From: an uncultured Anaerolineae bacterium
GTDB taxonomy: Bacteria; Chloroflexota; Anaerolineae; Promineifilales; Promineifilaceae
Direction: 5' to 3'
NCBI GenBank assembly: GCA_905479495.1
Contig: CAJQMR010000052.1
Coordinates: 1 to 39,693 of the forward strand
DNA: 39,693 nt
Made by a program: the position numbers and the translations under genes. The stretch's first letter is position 1. The number at the start of each line of letters is the position of its first letter. Under the pieces are notes generated by a model. The model was not told where the DNA came from and did not search any database. It saw nothing but the letters and a program-made list of their open reading frames with translations. Shown here one piece after another: positions 1 to 5,736 of the stretch.

Positions 1-1
1 C

Positions 2-109
2 ATCCGTATAGAAATGCGCGCTGGGCACGGCATGGGCAAACCCACCGCCAAGCTCATCGAAGAAGCCAGCGACGTTTACAGCTTTTTGTGGACGATGCTG
101 AACAAGTAA
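2..109 (+). CDS. Prolyl oligopeptidase family protein, C-terminal end only
   Basis: The window opens inside a gene. The frame starting at base 2 reads 35 residues to the TAA at 107-109 and includes the segment RAGHGMGKPTAKLIEEASD. This matches the conserved C-terminus of S9 prolyl oligopeptidases, where the His of the AGHG stretch is the catalytic-triad histidine and the following helix closes the alpha/beta-hydrolase domain. The enzyme cleaves short proline-containing peptides. Only the tail is visible, so the nucleophile serine and the propeller domain cannot be checked. The gene converges on the exporter gene downstream, with a long inverted repeat between them. Confidence 0.8.
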   Translation: MRIEMRAGHGMGKPTAKLIEEASDVYSFLWTMLNK

Positions 110-114
110 CCACC

Positions 115-173
115 AGATTGGACCAATTTTCTTTAATTGAACCACACAAAATTGAGGCAAATTGGTCCAATCT
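115..173. repeat. Inverted repeat between convergent genes (ATTGGTCC family)
   Basis: Perfect 15-base arms AGATTGGACCAATTT (115-129) and AAATTGGTCCAATCT (159-173) lie between the convergent stop codons at 109 and 174. The position suits a bidirectional terminator or an RNA end-protecting hairpin. There is no clear T-tract. The arm core reappears in the hairpin at 37769-37793. Confidence 0.75.
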
Positions 174-1079
174 CTAACGCCTACGACCCAACTGCACCAG
201 CAACGCACCAATAATCGCCACGACAAGCCCGGCTGCCTGACGGCCGTTTAACCGCTCCCCCAAAAACAGCACCGCCAAAATGGGGATCTGCACCGCCATT
301 GTGTTGTTGATAATGCTCGATTCCATCGCCGACAGGGTGCGCAGCGACAGATTCCACAGCGTAAAGGCAAACGCCGTGTTCACCACCGCTAGCCAGCCGA
401 TAATCGCCCAACTTTGCCAACTCAGCGCGGGCAACCCCTGCGTACTCAAACCGGCAATGAGCAATACGGCAGCGCCCACGCCCATGCTAATCGTTGTGAT
501 GGTTAACGGCCGTAAATGTTCCTGCCTGTTAATCGCTCGCCCCAAAACAGAGGATCCTGCATTTGCCAGGACGCCCAAAATAACCACCAGAAACCCGATC
601 ACTTGCGCTGTAGGAATGTCTATCGGGTAAAAGTAGAGCAGTCCCCCGGCCAAAGCCACCAACATGCCCAGCCATTGCCAGCGGGACGGCCGTTCCCCCA
701 ACAATCCCAGCCCCAACAGCGCCACCATCACCGAGGTAAAGCCCAGCATCACGTTCACCGTCACCGCCGGTAAATAAGCCAGCCCCACAAACTGCGCTCC
801 CTGTGTGACCGCATAAAACATTAATCCCAAACCGACCAAACCTAGCCAGCCAGCCCGATTCAACTGCCGCACTTCCGCTACGCCACCGCTGCGCCAAAAG
901 AAGGGCAGCAGGCACAGAAACGCCAGCCCGTAGCGCAGCCCGGCAAAAGTGAGCGCGGGAATATCAACCAAACCAATTTTGATGAGAACCCAGGAAGTTG
1001 ACCAGAGAAAAGTGACGAAGAGGGCCTGGAAAACGGCCGTTACCTGCGAGGAACGCTGCCAACCTGCCAAACGAAACAT
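174..1079 (-). CDS. EamA/DMT-superfamily transporter
   Basis: Predicted inner-membrane exporter or permease of the drug/metabolite transporter superfamily, about 301 residues with roughly ten hydrophobic helices arranged as two EamA repeats. The first repeat begins near ALFVTFLWSTSWVLIK. The second contains the typical late segment with a small-residue-rich helix and the pattern P-I-L-A-V-L-F-L-G-E. Substrate cannot be deduced. I place the start at the ATG at 1079 because GGAGG lies five bases upstream (complement of 1085-1089). A longer reading frame to 1211 begins inside a hairpin repeat (1187-1206), and its extra 44 residues look like translated repeat. The gene carries three ACGGCCGT palindromes. 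Confidence 0.85.
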   Translation of the reverse strand: MFRLAGWQRSSQVTAVFQALFVTFLWSTSWVLIKIGLVDIPALTFAGLRYGLAFLCLLPFFWRSGGVAEVRQLNRAGWLGLVGLGLMFYAVTQGAQFVGLAYLPAVTVNVMLGFTSVMVALLGLGLLGERPSRWQWLGMLVALAGGLLYFYPIDIPTAQVIGFLVVILGVLANAGSSVLGRAINRQEHLRPLTITTISMGVGAAVLLIAGLSTQGLPALSWQSWAIIGWLAVVNTAFAFTLWNLSLRTLSAMESSIINNTMAVQIPILAVLFLGERLNGRQAAGLVVAIIGALLVQLGRRR

Positions 1080-1186
1080 AAATACCTCCAGAGAATGCGT
1101 GAAAAGCACAAGCACAACGTCAATTGTGCCCGTGCCAACCGCAATCCCCAAGGCTTTTATCCGTCCAGATGCTGCCGCCATTCTGG

Positions 1187-1206
1187 ATTCCCGCCTGCGC
1201 GGGAAT
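1187..1206. repeat. dRS3-like 20-bp hairpin
   Basis: ATTCCCGC - CTGC - GCGGGAAT is a perfect 8-base inverted repeat. It matches the pattern ATTCCC-N8-GGGAAT that defines dRS3 repeats in Neisseria, a pattern also seen in scattered repeats of many bacteria. It explains the spurious N-terminal extension of the exporter reading frame, since such repeats translate as SFPRRRES. Confidence 0.7.
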
Positions 1207-1365
1207 GACAAAAAAGCGGGTTATGCGGCGCTCGGTCCGGCCAGCAAATTGCTGCGGAACCCTAGCCGCCAGTGTTGGTTGGAACCATTAAATTATTTGC
1301 TGGCATTGTAGCCAGTTTGAGGGGATCGGACAATTTTATCAGGGCTTTTCATTGGTTAAAAACAA

Positions 1366-1439
1366 TGGGACGCGGATAGACGCCGATGACGCCGATTAAT
1401 AAGAAAGATCAGCGTTTATCTGCGTTCATCAGCGTCCCA
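1366..1439. repeat. Imperfect inverted repeat, GCGTTCATC family
   Basis: The left arm starts TGGGACGCGGATAGACGC (1366-1383). The right arm ends GCGTTCATCAGCGTCCCA (1422-1439). About 28 bases per arm pair with several mismatches. Each arm is built from repeated units of the form GATnnACGC. Half-copies of the same motif lie at 4161-4182 and 5137-5147. It sits just downstream of feoA. Confidence 0.6.
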
Positions 1440-1451
1440 AAATTTCAACGT

Positions 1452-1685
1452 TTACAGCTTTGTTAGCGGTTGGACGATAATTTCGTGGGCCACGTCATCG
1501 TCCAAAGAAAGCTGGGTTTCGCCGACGCGGACCACGTAAGCCGGTTGGCGTTGTTGCAGCTTGATCAGGCTGCCCGGTACCAGCCCCAGCGCCGAAAGCT
1601 TATGCAGCCGCGCTACATTTTGAGTATCAATGGCAGTTACCTGAGCAATGTCGCCCGGGTTGAGGCTTTGCAAGGATATTTTCAT
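1452..1685 (-). CDS. feoA: FeoA-like ferrous iron transport accessory protein
   Basis: Small cytoplasmic SH3-like FeoA protein of 77 residues starting MKISLQSLNPGD. It carries the FeoA-type pattern of an L-x-x-L-G-L-x-P-G turn (KLSALGLVPGSLIKL) followed by beta strands. FeoA proteins bind or regulate the FeoB transporter. The start at 1685 is chosen because the ATG overlaps the stop of the preceding Cys-rich gene as ATGA, which suggests translational coupling; an upstream in-frame start at 1730 would run through that gene. Length is normal for the family (about 75-80 residues). It is the last gene of a feoB - Cys-rich - feoA operon on the minus strand. Confidence 0.85.
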   Translation of the reverse strand: MKISLQSLNPGDIAQVTAIDTQNVARLHKLSALGLVPGSLIKLQQRQPAYVVRVGETQLSLDDDVAHEIIVQPLTKL

Positions 1686-1894
1686 GAGGCTGGCTCTGAG
1701 GTAGACGGCCGTTTCGTCAACCGCTCCCATACTTTTTCCACAAATTTCACCGTCGCCGACTGCGTTTCATCTACCACCTGGTAGCCGCAGTTGGGGCAGC
1801 AAATCACGCTGCATTTTTCTGCCAGCGGGCAGCTGGAATGGCACACCAGCTGCGACGCATCATATTCATAACCACATAGAGCACATTGCTGCAT
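1682..1894 (-). CDS. Small Cys-rich zinc-ribbon-like protein in the feo operon
   Basis: A 70-residue protein with eight or nine cysteines in the first 40 residues, in pairs such as C-x2-C near residue 4, C-x3-C near 18 and C-C-x2-C near 33. The C-terminal part is charged and helical. The pattern suggests a zinc ribbon or a small Fe-S/metal-binding protein. It sits between feoB and feoA and overlaps feoA by ATGA, so an accessory role in ferrous iron uptake is likely. It is not a recognisable FeoC winged helix. Function is inferred from context only. Confidence 0.7.
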   Translation of the reverse strand: MQQCALCGYEYDASQLVCHSSCPLAEKCSVICCPNCGYQVVDETQSATVKFVEKVWERLTKRPSTSEPAS

Positions 1895-1912
1895 CTAAAT
1901 TCAGTCCATTCC

Positions 1913-1945
1913 ATTTCCCCGGAAACTTCGAGTTTCCGGGGAAAT
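1913..1945. terminator. Strong hairpin between feoB and the Cys-rich gene
   Basis: Perfect 15-base arms ATTTCCCCGGAAACT (1913-1927) and AGTTTCCGGGGAAAT (1931-1945) with the three-base loop TCG, directly after the feoB stop. No T-tract follows on the minus strand. It may attenuate transcription or stabilise the feoB mRNA end rather than fully terminate. Confidence 0.6.
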
Positions 1946-1952
1946 TTAACCT

Positions 1953-3962
1953 CTAAAATTCAATACCCAGCAGGCGCAGCAGCCAGTTCAACAGGCCACC
2001 GACCAGAAAAGCAAAGGGAAATACAAACGCGGCCACGCCCAGCGCCGTGCGCTTGCCGTGCTCGCGAATAATCATCAAAACATTGGCAATGCAGGGGATA
2101 AACAAAGTAATCACCACCAAGCTAACCACCATCTGATTGCCCGTGAGCAACCCCTGCCGCGCCAGACCAAACAAGCCCGCTGCACCAAAATCACGCCGAA
2201 AAAAGCCAATCAAAAAGACACTGGCCGTCTCCGCAGGCAAGCCCAGCAGCCCCTGCACCACCGGGGCCAGCAGCCGCTCCAACTGCACCAGCAAGCCCAA
2301 CTTGTCCAACACAAACAGCAGCGCCGTCCCGGCAATGAAGAGCGGCAGCACTTCTTTGAGATACCATTCCACCCGCGCCACGGTTTTGACGGCAATCGCT
2401 TTCAAACGCGGTTGGCGCACCGGGGGCAGTTCCAAAATGAAGTCGGAGGATTGGCCGGGCAGCAGCCGCGCCGCCAGCCAGCCAACAGCAAACAGCGTCA
2501 GCAGTACCACGCTTAGCCAGGCTATCACACCAGAACCGGATAAAATGGCCACCATGCCCATCAACACGCCCAATTGGGCCGAACAGGGCACGCCCAGCGC
2601 CAGCAGCAGCGTTACCTGGAGGCGTTCTTTGCGGGTATCCAATATTCTGGTAGTGAGCGTGGCCATTGTGTCGCAGCCCAGACCCAGCACCATCGGCAGC
2701 ACCGCTTTGCCGTTGAGTCCCATCAGCTTAAACGGCCGATTTGCCATCACCGCCAATCGGGCCAGATAGCCGGAGTCTTCCAGCAAACTAAAGGCCAAAA
2801 AGAAGGTGAACACAATCGGCAGCACAATAGCGATGCTGTAGGAGAGGGCCATCGTCACCAGGCCATATTCGCCCACCAAAAAGTCGCGCAGCAAAGGCCA
2901 GGGCAAAACGGCCGCAGCCTGTTCTGCCAGCGGATTAATCCATTGGCCAAAGAAAGTGGTTTCCAGCCAATCCACCATCACACCTGCGCCCAGAATGCCC
3001 ACAAAATAGTAGAGTCCCAGCAAAACGGCCGCTAAAAAGAACCAGCCCCACACCGGATGCACCATCAAACGATCCAGCTTTTCCGTCATCGTGGGGGGGC
3101 GTTCCTCATCGGCCTGCCACACCTGGGCCACAATGCAATCGGCACAGCGCAGCCGCTGCTGGGTGATGACGTAACCTAACGGCTGGTCGTAGCGGCTGGC
3201 AGTGGTAGCCACCACCGCCTCGATTTGTTCCAGGCGAGATTGCCAGGCAGGGGGAGCAATATTGCTGTTTTGCAGAGCATGATTGGCTGGGCCATCATCA
3301 TCGGCCAGCAGGGCCAGAGCAATGGCCCGCTTACCGGTCCATTCTTCGGGCAGAAGATGGGCAATTTGGGCCACGGCCGTTTCAATTTCACCTTCATACC
3401 GAGGGCAATAACTCACCGGGCGCGGAGCCAACAGGCTGCTGCGTAAATCGTCTAACCCTTGACCGGCTGTGGCCACCGTCGGCACCACCTCGGCCCCCAA
3501 AATCTGGGACAAGCGACGCGCATCCACGGCAATACCCAACGCTTTGGCCTCGTCAGCCATATTCAGCGCCAGAACAAATGGTTTTTCGTACTCGGCCAGT
3601 TGGAAGGTGAGCAGCAGGGCCCGGCGCAAATTTTTGGTGTCGGCCACCTGCAACACAGCCCAAGGGGCAGCTTGCAGCAGCATGTCCCGCGTCACTTGTT
3701 CATCCTGGGAGTGAGGCAGTAAGCTTTGTACACCAGGGGTGTCGATCAGCACCATGTCGGTCTGGTTCAGCCGAAGCTGGCCGCGCGTCACTTCCACGGT
3801 GGTGCCAGGATAGTTAGAAATATCGACACGCGCACCGGTGAATTGGGAAAAGAGGGCCGATTTGCCCACGTTGGGGTTGCCGACCAGGATGACGGGACGG
3901 CCGTTATCCAGCGTAATCGTCGGGGTGGGGCCATGACAAGCACATTGTTCTACCACTTCCAC
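1953..3962 (-). CDS. feoB: Ferrous iron transport protein B
   Basis: Inner-membrane Fe(II) transporter with an N-terminal GTPase domain, 669 residues (family usually about 650-770). G motifs are visible: G1 GNPNVGKS (28-35), the G2 region YPGTT (51-55), G3 DTPG (74-77) and G4 NMAD (134-137). The middle carries the FeoB gate domains, with GKAVLPMVLGLGCDTMA and the second-half signature GFFRRDFGAAGLF, followed by hydrophobic helices to the C-terminus. The start is GTG at 3962 with AAGGAG a few bases upstream (complement of 3967-3972). The N-terminus has CACHG, a possible metal-binding addition. It leads a feoB - Cys-rich - feoA operon and is preceded by two palindromic sites that could serve an iron regulator. 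Confidence 0.95.
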   Translation of the reverse strand: MEVVEQCACHGPTPTITLDNGRPVILVGNPNVGKSALFSQFTGARVDISNYPGTTVEVTRGQLRLNQTDMVLIDTPGVQSLLPHSQDEQVTRDMLLQAAPWAVLQVADTKNLRRALLLTFQLAEYEKPFVLALNMADEAKALGIAVDARRLSQILGAEVVPTVATAGQGLDDLRSSLLAPRPVSYCPRYEGEIETAVAQIAHLLPEEWTGKRAIALALLADDDGPANHALQNSNIAPPAWQSRLEQIEAVVATTASRYDQPLGYVITQQRLRCADCIVAQVWQADEERPPTMTEKLDRLMVHPVWGWFFLAAVLLGLYYFVGILGAGVMVDWLETTFFGQWINPLAEQAAAVLPWPLLRDFLVGEYGLVTMALSYSIAIVLPIVFTFFLAFSLLEDSGYLARLAVMANRPFKLMGLNGKAVLPMVLGLGCDTMATLTTRILDTRKERLQVTLLLALGVPCSAQLGVLMGMVAILSGSGVIAWLSVVLLTLFAVGWLAARLLPGQSSDFILELPPVRQPRLKAIAVKTVARVEWYLKEVLPLFIAGTALLFVLDKLGLLVQLERLLAPVVQGLLGLPAETASVFLIGFFRRDFGAAGLFGLARQGLLTGNQMVVSLVVITLFIPCIANVLMIIREHGKRTALGVAAFVFPFAFLVGGLLNWLLRLLGIEF

Positions 3963-3999
3963 AAGACTCCTTTTTCTTAACTGAGGGTTATTCTAGACA

Positions 4000-4046
4000 G
4001 TTTTGGTCCAAAACCTCAGGGTCAATTGTCATCCGTTTGTATGACA
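4000..4046. promoter_or_regulatory. Two palindromes upstream of feoB
   Basis: GTTTTGG-T-CCAAAAC (4000-4014) is a perfect 15-base palindrome. It is nested in a wider CTGAGG (3981-3986) ... CCTCAG (4014-4019) repeat. A second inverted repeat, TGTCAT-N8-ATGACA, spans 4027-4046. Both lie within 90 bases of the feoB GTG in the divergent feoB/oxidoreductase spacer. Operator function (Fur- or DtxR-type) is inferred from position; neither matches a consensus I can name. Confidence 0.45.
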
Positions 4047-4197
4047 TTGCTCAAAGAAACGGCCGTTGCGCCACTTGCCTTTCCGCACTTGAATGATTAC
4101 AACTGAGGGTGAAAATGCGATGACCTATTACGATACAAACCGGTTCGCATCAATCACAAAAATCTGCGTCCATCTGTGTTCCATCAAGGAGAAAGTT

Positions 4198-5061
4198 ATG
4201 AAAATTGGCCTTGTTTTCCCCCAAACTGAATTTGGCAATGACCTGGCTGCCCTGCGAGACTATACGCAAACGGCCGAATCCCTCGGCTTTAGTCACATTT
4301 TAGCCTACGACCACGTTTTGGGTGCCAACCCCGACCGCCCCGGTGGCTGGCAGGGACCATACACCCACCAGGATCCCTTCCACGAGGTATTTATGCTGTT
4401 CAGCTACATGGCAGCGCTCACCACTAAGCTAGAATTTATTACCGGCATCCTAATTTTGCCGCAGCGGGAAACGGCCGTTGTGGCCAAGCAGGCGGCCAGT
4501 TTGGATGTGTTGAGCAACGGCCGTTTTCGTCTAGGCATCGGCGTGGGCTGGAACAAAGTGGAAATGGAATCAATTGGGTTCGATTTTCACACACGCGGGC
4601 GGCGTATCGAGGAACAGATCGACGTGCTTAAGCAGCTCTTTACCCAGGAGTTGGTCACCTTTAAAGGGGAATGGCACGAGATTGCCGACGCCGGGCTAAA
4701 CCCCCTGCCCATCCAGCGCCCCATCCCTATCTGGCTAGGTGGCCACGCCGACGTGGTGTTGCAACGGCTGGCCCGCAAAGGAGATGGCTGGCTGCCCGGC
4801 TATCGCACGGCCGAAGCAGCAAAAGAATCGTTGGACAAACTTGATGGGTATCTGGCGGAGAACGGCCGTAGCCGCAGCGACATCGGCATGGAACCCCGCC
4901 TGCATGTCAAAGACGGCCCCGACGCCTGGCAAAATAACCTCGCGGGTTGGCAAGCCGCAGGTGCCAGCCACATCTCCTTCAACACAATGGGCATCGGCCT
5001 CGACACGCCGCAAAAACATCTGCAAGCGGCTGAAGAGTTCGCCAAGCTGATCGGACTCTAG
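4198..5061 (+). CDS. Luciferase-like (probably F420-dependent) oxidoreductase
   Basis: TIM-barrel flavin/F420 oxidoreductase of 287 residues beginning MKIGLVFPQTEFGND. Family features include an early AESLGFSHILAYDH segment, GILILPQRETAVVAKQAASLDVLSNGRFRLGIGVGWN in the middle and the late stretch PIPIWLGGHA. The overall order resembles the Rv2161c-type F420 subfamily. Substrate is unknown. I choose the ATG at 4198 because AAGGAGA precedes it; the longer frame from 4093 adds 35 residues that include repeat-like sequence. It stands alone, divergent from feoB. F420 rather than FMN use is inferred from subfamily resemblance. Confidence 0.85.
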   Translation: MKIGLVFPQTEFGNDLAALRDYTQTAESLGFSHILAYDHVLGANPDRPGGWQGPYTHQDPFHEVFMLFSYMAALTTKLEFITGILILPQRETAVVAKQAASLDVLSNGRFRLGIGVGWNKVEMESIGFDFHTRGRRIEEQIDVLKQLFTQELVTFKGEWHEIADAGLNPLPIQRPIPIWLGGHADVVLQRLARKGDGWLPGYRTAEAAKESLDKLDGYLAENGRSRSDIGMEPRLHVKDGPDAWQNNLAGWQAAGASHISFNTMGIGLDTPQKHLQAAEEFAKLIGL

Positions 5062-5062
5062 C

Positions 5063-5109
5063 GTGAAGCGTGAAACGTGATGCGTGAAAAGTCACGTTTC
5101 ACGCTTCAC
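5063..5109. repeat. 18-bp-arm inverted repeat (CGTGAAACGTGA family), copy 1
   Basis: Arms GTGAAGCGTGAAACGTGA (5063-5080) and its exact complement (5092-5109) enclose an 11-base spacer. The repeat starts two bases after the oxidoreductase stop. A second, slightly diverged copy lies at 8588-8628. The two copies bracket the sigma/anti-sigma pair. Confidence 0.8.
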
Positions 5110-5154
5110 ACCCCCAATTTCTAAGATTCCCCTCCCATCTGCGTCCAATAAATA

Positions 5155-5736
5155 ATGATTGACCAACAGCAACTGGTGCAGCGATGCCAAAATGGCGACC
5201 TGGAAGCGTTTTCCCTGCTGTTTCGTAAATATCGGCAGCGGCTGTATAGCCTTGCCTGCACCATCGTGCGGGATGAGGAAACGGCCGCAGACGTCGTGCA
5301 AGACACCTTTTTGGCCACCTTCCAAAAGATTGCCACCTTTCAGGGAGACGCCGCACTGGAAACCTGGCTCATTGCCATTGCCGTCAACAAATGTCGTTCC
5401 CGGCTGCGCCGCCGCAAAGTGCGGCAATTTATCTCGCTGGAAGCGCTGCGGGGCAGCCTGTTTAGCCGCGACGAGCCAGTCGAGGCACAGATAGCCCAGC
5501 AACAGCAAAAAACCGATCTGTGGGATTTGGTAGATGCGCTGGATGATCGGCTGCGACTGCCGCTGGTTTTACGCTACCAGCACGACCTGCCCGCTGGCGA
5601 AGTGGCCCAGGTTTTAAACCGGCCCGTGAACCGCGTCTACCAGCAGCTTCATGAAGGACGGCAGCAGCTGCGTCGGCTGCTCAGCTTGAAGGAACAGGCT
5701 CCCCTGCCCGTGCCACCAAAGGTGGAATCATGCTAG
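5155..5736 (+). CDS. ECF-type RNA polymerase sigma factor
   Basis: A 193-residue sigma-70 family protein with only regions 2 and 4. Region 2 spans about 17-86, including the AADVVQDTFLATFQ core-binding helix and the ALETWLIAIAVNKCRSRLRRR helix that reads the -10. Region 4 spans about 122-167 (RLRLPLVLRYQHDLPAGEVAQVL) and would contact the -35. Such factors are held inactive by a membrane anti-sigma factor. Here the next gene starts inside the last codons (ATG at 5730, stop at 5734-5736) and encodes exactly that. No convincing Shine-Dalgarno precedes the ATG. The target promoter is unknown; autoregulation is usual for the family. Confidence 0.93.
   Translation: MIDQQQLVQRCQNGDLEAFSLLFRKYRQRLYSLACTIVRDEETAADVVQDTFLATFQKIATFQGDAALETWLIAIAVNKCRSRLRRRKVRQFISLEALRGSLFSRDEPVEAQIAQQQQKTDLWDLVDALDDRLRLPLVLRYQHDLPAGEVAQVLNRPVNRVYQQLHEGRQQLRRLLSLKEQAPLPVPPKVESC

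Larger units (their letters stand above)
1080..1451. other. Gene-free stretch with two repeat elements
   Basis: This stretch between the exporter start and the feoA stop contains no supportable gene. It holds the dRS3-like hairpin at 1187-1206 and the long imperfect inverted repeat at 1366-1439. Short frames here are translated repeat sequence. Confidence 0.7.

Noticed and set aside
1080..1211. 44-residue N-terminal extension of the EamA exporter
   Set aside because: It begins within a dRS3-like repeat, and a good Shine-Dalgarno lies before the internal ATG at 1079.
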